A stretch of 64,000 nt of DNA from contig JALCME010000001.1 of assembly GCA_022648295.1 (NCBI GenBank), forward strand, positions 372,001-436,000, in the 5' to 3' direction. The notes under the pieces are model-generated. The model had not been told where the DNA came from. It did no database searches and was given only the letters and a program-made list of their open reading frames with translations. The position numbers and the translations under genes were made by a program. The first letter of the stretch is position 1. Every line of letters begins with the position of its first letter. The DNA comes from Bacteroides sp. GTDB taxonomy: Bacteria > Bacteroidota > Bacteroidia > Bacteroidales > Bacteroidaceae. Below, piece by piece: positions 26,311 to 38,474 of this stretch.

Positions 26311-29300
26311 TCAATTGCTACTCTTCAATACAGCTGCACGAGACCAAACGGTTTCAATTAACCGGACCGGGCCAAGCAGTCCCGCAGGAAGCAACGTTTT
26401 CTCTTTCATCCGGTATTGCGTATTAGTCCAGATACCCTCAAACGGAGCTTTTCCCTGATCCGCCCCGTTAATGGCATTAGCCCACGTATTGCTGATTTCA
26501 ATACACAATTGATTCGTTCCTCTTTTCAATGCCTTGGTAATATCAACCCGATAAGGGGCTGTCCATACCGTACCACAATTTTGTCCGTTCACCCAAACTG
26601 CCGCCACATCACAAACCTTACCCAGCGAAAGGAATACTTGTCCTCCGGCATCCGCTTTCCATTCAAAGTTTTTACGATAAGTCACCGTACCGGAATAATA
26701 TTTAATCCGCTTATTACCTGAACGTGACCAGTCAAACAAACTGTCTTTCTCCACCGTCTCCCCAATCAAAGGGAAATCCACGGTCCACGGAGCATTACCT
26801 AGTTCTTTCACGCTCACGAGCTCTTGCTTCTTTTGCAAGGCTGATATAGTTTTTTGTTTAGAATACCTTAATCTTACAGGTTCTTGTTCCTTCTTCTCCT
26901 TTTGCACTTTCCTGGTAGAAGTCTCCTTCACGGGTAATACAATAAACACCGAGCCATTTGCCGCCAAGTCTACTTTTAGATTTGTACGACTGTTCACTAC
27001 CTTCCAATGAACCGCTTCAAGAATCTCTCCCGTAAGCGGATTCCATAATTCAGGCTCTCTACCGGAAACCCGTAAGCTCACCGTAAACGAACGTGCTTTT
27101 TCAAGCTGGTTGGAGATAAAGTAAATATCCGCCTCTTTCCCTTGGCGATGCGTCCATGCCACATCATCGGGAACAAGTACGTCAGGCTCCAGACCGTATG
27201 CAGAAAAGTTCCCTTCTTCATAAGGTAAACGGGGTATCAACACTCCCGCTTTTTGCCATTTATCCACTTTAGCCTGTACTTCCGGGGATAAGGGAAGACT
27301 GTCGGGACACATCGGACGCGGCAGAGGTAATACCAGAACTTTATAAGCAGCACCTCCCGGTAAAGTAATAGAGCCATTCTCCACCTTAGCCAACCGGAGT
27401 AAAGCATCCCTGTTAAACGAATCGTAAGCGTAGCCGTGCAACACATTCACCCAATCGGCCGGATTCACCATATTAGCAGCATGAATCACTCCCACCGGTT
27501 GTTCGCAAAGTGGTTCGCCCACATTTGCCAGACGCACCCGCTCACTCTCCACCCGCTTCTTGCCAAAGAGCCCCGGCAAGGAAGGCACTAAACGCTCCGG
27601 TAAGACGGCACGCCGTGGAATCTCTTCTCCCGTAAAGACCGCAATATCCGCTACCGGACGTCCATATTGAAGCAGCGTTTGACAACGGGTTACATAATCC
27701 ACCAAAGCCTTCGCCCCGTTCTTCCACCACGTCTGATCCCGTTGAAAGAACAGCCCGATGCCATCCAGCGTCATTCCCGGCTTGCGGTTCATATAAGGAT
27801 TATGCACATTGACATGAAAGAACAATTTATTGAATCCCAAAGCATAGTTCCGGTCGAGCAAAGTCTTCAACATAGCAGGAGTTTCATTCCACGTACCTCT
27901 GAGTTCGGTAAATCCTTCGGCCTGTATAATCTTCTTGTCATAAATATGCGCCCCGCTTACCGCATCAAGCATATCATTCGGTTTGTCATGCGTCGGACTA
28001 TTCAGCCAGAACTCACCCATCGGGCGGTCTGCCAACTGATAGTGCAACATACCGTCGCTCACCATGGTAGGAGCCACACATTCAGCAGACAATTCGCATC
28101 CGTATTCTTTGGATAACTTTGCCAGCGTCTTATAAAAGACATCCGCCACCAGTTCCGAAATGGTAGTCCGTACATCCCGAAGTACCTTCTCCGACTCCAG
28201 GACATTGTCTATCGGAATGCCCGCCAATAGAGGAAGATAAGACCTTAAATCATATCCCCTTCTTTGTTTGAACTCAGCCGGAAAGCAAGTACTCCAATTC
28301 TGACTACCGCATTCCCAGCTATCTACATGTATATACCGGAGTACCCGGTGAGCCAGTGTGGCATCCACTTTCGAGAAAGTAGCACCGAACCAATGTTCAA
28401 ACTGCTTTTTCACAGCCGCCTCACTGAACTTATCACATTCCAATCCCTTGCCTCCTCCCCCGGTGGCATTCGTATGCCCCGTAGAAGTATGCCCCATACG
28501 GAGCAACCGCCATTTTCCCGCAGGAAGGCGCACGGACAATATCCCGTCTTTCATCTTTGAAGTCAGATCAATAACTTCTTCCTTACGTACACAATCTTCC
28601 GGAGCTATTTCCTTCGCTGTGGTCCGTGCAGCCACACGCCAAACCAATCCGGTTTTACCTTCCCATTGATTGAGACGGGGCAGGGTATGCAGAATAATCT
28701 TTTTGATTTTTAAATTCGGTTTCCACTTCGCGGCATCCATATCTTCGCTTCCCGGTTCGCTTCCCGCAGGATCCCAGTAAAAGCGAAAATAACGGGCTGT
28801 CACAGGAGGTAAGGCATAAGTCACATTCGCATCCGTATTCTGCCAACCCTGACGAGCGGGCACCAACTGCCTGACCAGACGGAAATGTACGCCGTCATCA
28901 CTAACCATGACTTTCAACCGCTGCGCCTGATAATTATTTCCTGCAGGAGCAATTTCAACATTACGGCAGGTAAAGGGTTGCGGATATTCATATTGTATCC
29001 AGCAAGGTACGGACGAGCGAATGGTTCCGTCCTCTGCAATGGAAACACCTTTCCCGTTAGCGGTTCCCATGCCGGCAACCACTTCACCGCAAGAAATCCG
29101 ATAAGCCGGTAATGAAGCAGGCCTAGCATATAACTCAACATTCTTTTCCTTTACCGGCAAAGCCAACAAAGCAATATCTTCATAATACCCTTCGTAAGCT
29201 TCGGGACGGGGCAGCAGCAAGTTCTTGATTTCTCCTCCCGCAACAAGGGTATCTCTCCAAACCACCTTTTGCATGGATTCTTTCGGAGTGATCCACGGAC

Positions 29301-29679
29301 CACCAGCCAAAGCAAAACCATCTGAAATGTGCAAGCCGAGTTTCAATCCCAGACTATCCGCTACCTCCATACTATAACGTACCCTTTCCCACCACCCGGG
29401 AGAGAGTTGATCGACCGCTCCCGGATAATGCGGCCAACGTGAAGAATCCCTGATCGGCATCAAATAAGCACCGCCCAAACCAACTTCCTTCATCGCTTCC
29501 AAATCGGCCTTAATCCCTTCTTGTGAAACGGCTCCGTACATCCAATACCAGAACGTCCAGGGTTTGGCTTCCTCCGTGAGATGCAGAAAATGATTACGGA
29601 TCTCCTCCTGTGAAAAGACTTTTCCACAAGATACCCAAAGAAATAGAAACAGTAGTATATATGTTTTAGTGTTATTCAT
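26311..29679 (-). CDS. Secreted alpha-L-rhamnosidase-like GH106
   Basis: A 1122-residue exported protein, start ATG at 29679 with signal peptide ending near KVFSQ; the earlier in-frame ATG at 29718 adds a non-signal leader. GH106 hallmarks seen are TFWYWMYGAVSQEGIKADLEAM near the N-terminus with GGAYLMPI, LGLHISDGFALAGGPWI near residue 120, the HVDSWECGSQNW segment near 450 and a C-terminal galactose-binding-like domain (KVCDVAAVWVNGQNCGTVW). GH106 enzymes hydrolyse alpha-L-rhamnosides with inversion, often in rhamnogalacturonan side chains. Residues about 913-960 are a Lys/Glu/Gln-rich linker before the C-terminal domain. First gene of the esterase-DUF5703-GH2 group and divergent from the dipeptide epimerase. 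Confidence 0.87.
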   Translation of the reverse strand: MNNTKTYILLFLFLWVSCGKVFSQEEIRNHFLHLTEEAKPWTFWYWMYGAVSQEGIKADLEAMKEVGLGGAYLMPIRDSSRWPHYPGAVDQLSPGWWERVRYSMEVADSLGLKLGLHISDGFALAGGPWITPKESMQKVVWRDTLVAGGEIKNLLLPRPEAYEGYYEDIALLALPVKEKNVELYARPASLPAYRISCGEVVAGMGTANGKGVSIAEDGTIRSSVPCWIQYEYPQPFTCRNVEIAPAGNNYQAQRLKVMVSDDGVHFRLVRQLVPARQGWQNTDANVTYALPPVTARYFRFYWDPAGSEPGSEDMDAAKWKPNLKIKKIILHTLPRLNQWEGKTGLVWRVAARTTAKEIAPEDCVRKEEVIDLTSKMKDGILSVRLPAGKWRLLRMGHTSTGHTNATGGGGKGLECDKFSEAAVKKQFEHWFGATFSKVDATLAHRVLRYIHVDSWECGSQNWSTCFPAEFKQRRGYDLRSYLPLLAGIPIDNVLESEKVLRDVRTTISELVADVFYKTLAKLSKEYGCELSAECVAPTMVSDGMLHYQLADRPMGEFWLNSPTHDKPNDMLDAVSGAHIYDKKIIQAEGFTELRGTWNETPAMLKTLLDRNYALGFNKLFFHVNVHNPYMNRKPGMTLDGIGLFFQRDQTWWKNGAKALVDYVTRCQTLLQYGRPVADIAVFTGEEIPRRAVLPERLVPSLPGLFGKKRVESERVRLANVGEPLCEQPVGVIHAANMVNPADWVNVLHGYAYDSFNRDALLRLAKVENGSITLPGGAAYKVLVLPLPRPMCPDSLPLSPEVQAKVDKWQKAGVLIPRLPYEEGNFSAYGLEPDVLVPDDVAWTHRQGKEADIYFISNQLEKARSFTVSLRVSGREPELWNPLTGEILEAVHWKVVNSRTNLKVDLAANGSVFIVLPVKETSTRKVQKEKKEQEPVRLRYSKQKTISALQKKQELVSVKELGNAPWTVDFPLIGETVEKDSLFDWSRSGNKRIKYYSGTVTYRKNFEWKADAGGQVFLSLGKVCDVAAVWVNGQNCGTVWTAPYRVDITKALKRGTNQLCIEISNTWANAINGADQGKAPFEGIWTNTQYRMKEKTLLPAGLLGPVRLIETVWSRAAVLKSSN

Positions 29680-29776
29680 GGTCACAGTTCTATTCAAAGA
29701 GACGGGAAAGGTAAACAATTGTACCCACTAACGCAACATTTGTTGTGACTTTAAACAGCTTTCCAAGGAAATGTTA

Positions 29777-29784
29777 TATATTTG
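29777..29784 (+). promoter_or_regulatory. Candidate -7 box upstream of the epimerase gene
   Basis: TATATTTG fits TAnnTTTG in the 272-base spacer between the GH106 and epimerase starts. It lies 167 bases before the ATG, implying a long leader if used. No good -33 box at the usual spacing. Confidence 0.3.
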
Positions 29785-29951
29785 CCGGATATATCGACAT
29801 ATTTATTAGCTACACACAATAGAGATTGCAAAAAGGCAGATAAAGTCAGAAGAAGAAGACCAAATGATGTTAATCTTCATGATAATCATGAAAAGAGACA
29901 AGCGTTCTTTTGAAACGGATTTTAGCTCTATAACAAACTCAAAACGTAAAA

Positions 29952-31070
29952 ATGAAAGCAGCAGAATTGATTATCAGCGAAGTTGAAATCTTCAAATCCC
30001 CCATTAAGCTGAAAGAACCATTCGTCATTTCTTTGGGTCCTCTTACACATGCCGAGAATGTAGTGGTTGTCATTCATACCCGTGAAGGCATCAGCGGATT
30101 CGGTGAATGCAGTCCCTTTATGTCAATCAACGGAGAAAGCATGGATACTTGCTTCATTGTCGCCCAATACCTGGCACAAGCGCTGAAAGGGAAAAACGCA
30201 CTCGATATTGAAGGGTGCACGCTGGCGATGGACAAGACCATATTTGGTAATGCCAGTATAAAAAGTGCTTTTGACATTGCGCTGTACGATATTGCCGCAC
30301 AACATGCAGAAAAGCCTTTATACCAATTTCTGGGAGGAAAGAAGGGGAAAGAGTTACAAACCGATTATACGGTGAGCATCGGCGATCCTGACAAAATGGC
30401 TAAAGATGCCCTATCCATAAAAGAAAGAGGTTTCCAGATTATCAAAATAAAAGTAGGCGGATCAAAAGCTGCCGACGTAGAGCGCATCCGAATGATTCGT
30501 GAAGCAATTGGTATGGAATTACCTTTACGCATCGACGCCAACCAAGGCTGGAATGCCCATGAAGCGGTGGATATTCTTGAAGCTATGCAACCTTACCACA
30601 TACAACTTTGCGAAGAGCCCATACCCCGGTGGGATTTCATGGAGTTGCCCCGCATACGTAAACAAAGTCCCATCCCGATCATGGCGGACGAGTCGTGTAG
30701 CAATCATCATGATGCCGCCAGATTGGAACAGTTGGAAGCCTGTGATATGATTAATATCAAGTTAGGGAAATCGGGAGGCATTTATGATGCAATGAAGATT
30801 ATTGATGTTGCGAAGAAGAACAAAACACGGATTCAAATCGGAGGGTTCCTCGAATCACGACTGGCTTTCACCGCATCCGCTCATCTGGCACTAACCAGTG
30901 ACTTGGTTCAATATTACGACTTTGATACTCCGTTGATGTTTGTGGAAGATCCGGTAGTAGGGGGAATAACGTACGGCCCGCATGGTGAAGTCACTGTACC
31001 CGATGCTCCCGGACTTGGTGCCAGCGTAGACCGTGAATACCTTTCTTCACTCGAGAAGGCAACAGTCTAA
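29952..31070 (+). CDS. Dipeptide epimerase, enolase superfamily
   Basis: A 372-residue cytoplasmic protein of the muconate-lactonizing-enzyme subgroup. Catalytic residues are all visible: Lys165-x-Lys167 in KIKVGG, metal ligands Asp195 (DANQGW), Glu221 (CEEP) and Asp246 (ADES), and Lys270 in INIKLGKSGG on the opposite barrel side. This pattern is that of L-Ala-D/L-Glu and related dipeptide epimerases, which racemise one residue of murein-derived or other dipeptides. It is a lone + strand gene with a terminator-like hairpin behind it, set among minus-strand carbohydrate genes. A sugar-acid dehydratase would be an attractive alternative given the missing fuconate dehydratase, but the KxK/K pair and overall sequence fit epimerases better. 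Confidence 0.85.
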   Translation: MKAAELIISEVEIFKSPIKLKEPFVISLGPLTHAENVVVVIHTREGISGFGECSPFMSINGESMDTCFIVAQYLAQALKGKNALDIEGCTLAMDKTIFGNASIKSAFDIALYDIAAQHAEKPLYQFLGGKKGKELQTDYTVSIGDPDKMAKDALSIKERGFQIIKIKVGGSKAADVERIRMIREAIGMELPLRIDANQGWNAHEAVDILEAMQPYHIQLCEEPIPRWDFMELPRIRKQSPIPIMADESCSNHHDAARLEQLEACDMINIKLGKSGGIYDAMKIIDVAKKNKTRIQIGGFLESRLAFTASAHLALTSDLVQYYDFDTPLMFVEDPVVGGITYGPHGEVTVPDAPGLGASVDREYLSSLEKATV

Positions 31071-31090
31071 AATAGTTTGAACTTACCCTT

Positions 31091-31117
31091 AGTAGAGGAG
31101 AGTCATCTGCCTCTACT
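31091..31117. terminator. Hairpin between convergent epimerase and HU-like genes
   Basis: AGTAGAGG (31091-31098) and CCTCTACT (31110-31117) form a perfect 8-base stem. It lies in the 42-base gap between convergent genes and slightly overlaps the HU-like stop. Pyrimidine-rich sequence follows on the + strand. Confidence 0.5.
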
Positions 31118-31571
31118 CCTTGCTTTCTTCATCAATGGTTTCCTTACGTAACAATTCCTTTGGGAAATACTTGCTAAGCGGATAACGATAGAAAGACATT
31201 TCCTGTTCCAACTGATGGAAGAGCGTACGATCGGGAACAAAGTAAATCTTGGAAAGACGTACCTTGCCGGGAGTGACATCATCAGGATACTCGCACCCCT
31301 CGCTCGTGAGAGCGGTCTGGAATGTACCCAACCCTTTAATGGTCACAGAGCCGCCTTCCAGCATAATCTCTTTAATAGCCTTCGGAAGATCGGTTAATAC
31401 GCCCAACACATCTCCTTCACTGCGCCCGCTACGGGCAGCCAATCTATGAGCAAGGTCGCGCTCTGTGCTGCCCCCGCGTACCTGCAACTTGCGTTGTACG
31501 GCATAATAAAGCTCCCGGACACCATTAAGCGCCCGGAACTTCTTCCTTCGTACCAAATAAATCAGTCCCAT
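31113..31571 (-). CDS. HU-like DNA-binding protein
   Basis: A 152-residue basic protein of the Bacteroides HU/IHF-like (HU-HIG) group. It has an N-terminal YLVRRKKF segment, then the HU fold: AARSGRSEGDVLGVLTDLPKAIKEIML helices, GGSVTIKGLGTFQTAL beta-arm base. The C-terminal 45 residues (IYFVPDRTLFHQLEQ onward) extend beyond the usual 90-residue HU. ATG at 31571 chosen because the in-frame upstream extension is cysteine-rich and unlike the family. Such proteins bind and bend DNA and are present in many copies in Bacteroides genomes, often near polysaccharide loci. It has its own leader containing three tandem repeats and is not co-transcribed with the GH2 gene upstream, which ends in a terminator. 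Confidence 0.88.
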   Translation of the reverse strand: MGLIYLVRRKKFRALNGVRELYYAVQRKLQVRGGSTERDLAHRLAARSGRSEGDVLGVLTDLPKAIKEIMLEGGSVTIKGLGTFQTALTSEGCEYPDDVTPGKVRLSKIYFVPDRTLFHQLEQEMSFYRYPLSKYFPKELLRKETIDEESKE

Positions 31572-31626
31572 ATTGCTTTCTTGTTTTATGTTCTGTTCTA
31601 ACCATTTTCTCTTTAAGGGAAAGCAT

Positions 31627-31696
31627 GCACAAGATGCACATATCATACGTCACAAGATATACATGTCATAACGTACAACATGTGCATCTCGTACGT
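31627..31696 (-). repeat. Three tandem 22-24-base repeats upstream of the HU-like gene
   Basis: Units 31627-31650, 31651-31674 and 31675-31696 share the pattern (g)CACAAGATnnACATnTCATAACGT with substitutions. The first and third also contain a perfect inverted pair AGATGCACAT (31632-31641) and ATGTGCATCT (31680-31689). They sit 56-125 bases upstream of the HU-like ATG and could be a regulator array or structured leader. Confidence 0.6.
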
Positions 31697-31741
31697 CTTA
31701 TGCTATAAAGGTAAATAGATTTTCTTTGGTTGCAAAACAAA

Positions 31742-31781
31742 AGAGGGCACTATCTTCAATAAATAAGGTATAGTGTCCTCT
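31742..31781 (-). terminator. Intrinsic terminator of the GH2 operon
   Basis: On the minus strand a 12-base stem (31781-31770 with 31753-31742, one mismatch) is followed by TTTTGTTTT. It lies just beyond the GH2 stop at 31815 and ends the large minus-strand transcript before the HU-like gene. Confidence 0.75.
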
Positions 31782-31814
31782 TGTTAGGGATTTAGTATGC
31801 GCAGAAGTAATCAA

Positions 31815-34800
31815 TTACTTGCCTTCAAAACGGAAGATAATCCTCCCGTGCTGGGGCCCGCTTACCCATTTGGGCTGTGAAGAAGGTCCGCATAAATCGG
31901 TGGCATTCACTTTATTACGTACGGCTGGGATAACATTTAAAACGGAAATGCCATTCTCCGGCAGGGTATAGAGCAACCGGTCGCGGCCATCACGTGGTTG
32001 ATAAACCCCGACATAACTGTCAGGAGTTTCATTGACCAGACTGATAACGCCTTCCGAAGTACACAGCTTCATCCAGGAGACATGAGCAAAGTAGCCTTTA
32101 AATTCGGGATAAGTGAAACTCTCGCCCGGTATGGGATCGTTATAATCATTTCTCCAAAGGCTATATTGTGGACCACGTACCCGGTTTTGCCAAACACGAT
32201 ACGGACCGTCACCGAGCCATTCTTTACTTTGTACCATTTCTTCGGGATAGTCGAAGCAAATTCCCATCAAGTCCACTACACCGGAGAAATTATACGTATA
32301 GTCCAATGCCAAAGTTCCATCTGCAAAGAGTGTCCAGTCCGCACAGTCAAAATCGCCCAGCTTGTAACGGGCAACAATGCTCAACCGGTCTTTGTGTGCT
32401 TTCACCTCAAAGCCTGCAAAAACACCTGCGTCTGCAAATTCCGTATATGTACGGTCTTTTTCCTTGGCCTGCTTATCATCGTGATTATAAAACTGATCGA
32501 GCGAACGGTCCGCCCTCCGGGCTGCGATGAAACGAGGCCCGTTGGAGAAGCTGATCTTCCGTCCTCCCGCTTTGACTTCTTTCAGGAAGCCGGTCTTCTT
32601 ATCAAAGGTATATTCATGCCCGTTGGCCTTGGCTATAATCTCTTCCGCCGTCTCTTGATACTCCGGCACCGTTCCTCTGTACTCCGGCTCTGTTCCCTCG
32701 TAACCCGGCACCGTTTCTTTGTATACCGGTTTCGCTTCCTTATACTCCGACTTCACTTTAGCAATGCTTTGTCGAAGCTCTTTCGGGTTCTGATCATCTG
32801 TTTCCTTAGATTCCGATTTGGCTTTGGACTTTTGCCGGAAAGACATTGGCGAAGCAATAGCTAACTCTTTCCCTGCTGATACGGGAATCTCCATCGGAGA
32901 GGCAAGACGCAAAGTCCAGGTAAACAGTTCCTGATTAGAGCCATCAAGCACTTTCACGAGTAAAGCATCAGCCCCTTTTACCGCAACCGGAATCTTTACC
33001 GTTCCAGCCTCATGGGGAGGAATCGCACCACCGGAAGTTTCCCCCTCTTTTAAGATCTTAACCGTACCTTCTTCCAAGACCGAAGGGAAAGACACATACT
33101 TCCATTCAAACTTACAGGTATTCAAGCTCAGAAAATCATAACGGTTCTCCACCCGGAGAGTCCCGTCAAAAGCCTTAGTCAGCCCGGTATTCATCACTTG
33201 CACGGGACACCACACCTGCTTAATGGTATAATAACTTCCTTCCTTTTCATGATGAGGCCCTACGATACCATCCGCTGCATAATTGCCCTGATTATCAATG
33301 AAGCCGTCTCTGTCTACACGCTTCACCCCTTCATCGGCAAAGGACCACAAGAAACCTCCCGCACAACGGGGATGCTTCCGCATCATTTCCCAGTAATCCC
33401 ACAAACCGGCACCCAAACCGCCGTCATACAATCCATGCAGAAACTCGGTAGGCATAAAGATTTCCGGTTTTCTCATATACTCCTGACTCTCGCCATACGA
33501 ACGGTAGTGCATCGTTTCAAAACCACCGAAATTGCCTTGCGGATGAATCACCGGACGCTTCTGCGGATCATACTTTCCAAATTCACCGTCCAGTTCCGTG
33601 TTCCATCCCTGCTCATTACCATTGCTCCACCAAATAATGGAAGGATGATTTACATCCCGCTCCACCATACTCTTAACCAGCACAGCACCCGTAGGCGTAT
33701 CATATTTTCCGTGCCAACCTCCCAGTTCACTCATCACATAGAGCCCGAGGGAATCACAAGCATTCAGGAAGTCAGGATCAGCAGGATAATGCGATAATCG
33801 GACTGCATTCATATTCATGCTCTTAATCAAGAGCACGTCCTCAATATTCTTACTTTTGCTCAACGTACGTCCACTTTCCGGACGGAAACTATGACGGTTT
33901 ACTCCCCGGATATTCACCCGGACTCCATTGATATAGAGCCCATCACTGGGACGGACTTCTATGCTACGGAACCCGAAGTATTCCGTATCGCAATGCAAAG
34001 CCTCACCTTCACCAGAAAGTAACGTAAACTCCGCCTTATGCCGGTTAGGCGTTTCCGCCGTCCAGCACAAAGGATTCATCACCGTAGCCGTAGCCACAGC
34101 CCAATCACTTCCCGCTCTGACAGGGACTTCCGTTTCCTGTATTTTTTTACCCGTAGCCGAATAAATCACCGTACGTAATTTCATTCCCTCCACGGCACTG
34201 CTCAAATAGCAGTCCGCCCGGAAACTTCCATCGGCTTTGGCATCAATAGCTATCCGGCGAATATTCAGAGCTGGCTTGACTTCCAGAAATACCGGACGAA
34301 AGATTCCTCCGAAGTTCCAATAGTCGGCCCGGCGTTCCGCCAGGTTTACACTGGCATTCTCACTCTCCTTGCTTACCGTTACCTCCAACAGATTCTTTCC
34401 GCCATATTTCAAAAGATCGGTCACGTCATACGAAAAGCGATAGAAAGCCCCCTGATGTTTGCTTCCGGCTTTTACACCGTTGACTTTCACCTCTGTGTCA
34501 GTCATCGAAGCTTCAAAGATCAGATCAATCCGGTTTCCCCGCCATTGTTCGGGCACTTCAAACTCATATTTATACAAGCCCTTTTCATCGGCAATGCCTT
34601 CAGGGAAAGGTTTCCCATAGAAACGGATACCATACTGAAACTGTCCGAAGCCTTGTAGCTCCCAACAGGAAGGTACGCCAATCTTAGTCCACTTACCGGC
34701 ATTACGTCCCTTGGTACAAAAGAAATCCCATTGCACCATATCATCGCATCCATGCCCGGATAAATAGTACCGCTGAGTGACAGGAACCGCATTCTTTGCA

Positions 34801-34874
34801 TCTGTCGTATTCACCATTCCCAATAAGAGAATCCACACCAAAAGGAAGTATCGTTTTCTTGATTTGTTACCCAT
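31815..34874 (-). CDS. GH2 beta-galactosidase-like enzyme with repeat linker
   Basis: A 1019-residue exported enzyme with signal peptide (about 1-26, NTTDAK). Order: GH2 sugar-binding domain (about 40-210), Ig-like domain (about 215-315), TIM barrel (about 315-600) with acid/base Glu421 in NGNEQG and nucleophile Glu477 in MPTEFLHG, a further beta domain, then residues about 675-745 as a low-complexity charged linker that includes five 7-residue repeats. Last comes a LacZ-type beta-sandwich small-chain domain (ANGHEYTFDKKTG onward). That final domain favours a beta-galactosidase. It is 34 bases downstream of another GH2 gene and is the last gene before the terminator. The linker is unlike neighbouring sequence in composition. 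Confidence 0.88.
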   Translation of the reverse strand: MGNKSRKRYFLLVWILLLGMVNTTDAKNAVPVTQRYYLSGHGCDDMVQWDFFCTKGRNAGKWTKIGVPSCWELQGFGQFQYGIRFYGKPFPEGIADEKGLYKYEFEVPEQWRGNRIDLIFEASMTDTEVKVNGVKAGSKHQGAFYRFSYDVTDLLKYGGKNLLEVTVSKESENASVNLAERRADYWNFGGIFRPVFLEVKPALNIRRIAIDAKADGSFRADCYLSSAVEGMKLRTVIYSATGKKIQETEVPVRAGSDWAVATATVMNPLCWTAETPNRHKAEFTLLSGEGEALHCDTEYFGFRSIEVRPSDGLYINGVRVNIRGVNRHSFRPESGRTLSKSKNIEDVLLIKSMNMNAVRLSHYPADPDFLNACDSLGLYVMSELGGWHGKYDTPTGAVLVKSMVERDVNHPSIIWWSNGNEQGWNTELDGEFGKYDPQKRPVIHPQGNFGGFETMHYRSYGESQEYMRKPEIFMPTEFLHGLYDGGLGAGLWDYWEMMRKHPRCAGGFLWSFADEGVKRVDRDGFIDNQGNYAADGIVGPHHEKEGSYYTIKQVWCPVQVMNTGLTKAFDGTLRVENRYDFLSLNTCKFEWKYVSFPSVLEEGTVKILKEGETSGGAIPPHEAGTVKIPVAVKGADALLVKVLDGSNQELFTWTLRLASPMEIPVSAGKELAIASPMSFRQKSKAKSESKETDDQNPKELRQSIAKVKSEYKEAKPVYKETVPGYEGTEPEYRGTVPEYQETAEEIIAKANGHEYTFDKKTGFLKEVKAGGRKISFSNGPRFIAARRADRSLDQFYNHDDKQAKEKDRTYTEFADAGVFAGFEVKAHKDRLSIVARYKLGDFDCADWTLFADGTLALDYTYNFSGVVDLMGICFDYPEEMVQSKEWLGDGPYRVWQNRVRGPQYSLWRNDYNDPIPGESFTYPEFKGYFAHVSWMKLCTSEGVISLVNETPDSYVGVYQPRDGRDRLLYTLPENGISVLNVIPAVRNKVNATDLCGPSSQPKWVSGPQHGRIIFRFEGK
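32640..32744 (-). repeat. 21-bp tandem repeat inside a GH2 gene
   Basis: Tyr codons recur every 21 bases (32658, 32679, 32700, 32721, 32742), giving five degenerate heptapeptides of the form Y-(K/E/R/Q)-(E/G)-(A/T)-x-(P/E)-x. The DNA units share CTCCGGCACCGTT-like stretches. A likely recent in-frame expansion in a domain linker. Confidence 0.8.
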
Positions 34875-34908
34875 TATTGCTCTATTTATATGTTGATTAT
34901 GTTAAATT

Positions 34909-38355
<3,447 letters not shown>

Positions 38356-38474
38356 TCAACTTCCTTTGTGACTACAATTTGTATCCCGTAACTGTCAGCT
38401 TTTAGTTTAGAGCACAAATTGATGACCTCATTCTCCTTTCTATTCTCTTGATGTGCTCTACCCTTCCAAACCCG

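Noticed and set aside
29952..31070. Enolase-family gene as the missing fuconate dehydratase
   Set aside because: Active-site layout (KxK and opposite Lys270, with Asp195/Glu221/Asp246) and sequence fit dipeptide epimerases, and the gene is 14 kb from the fucose operons.
31998..32864. 288-codon plus-strand frame
   Set aside because: Antisense to the GH2 gene and its repeat linker; the Arg/Phe/Leu-rich end is the complement of the 21-bp repeat.
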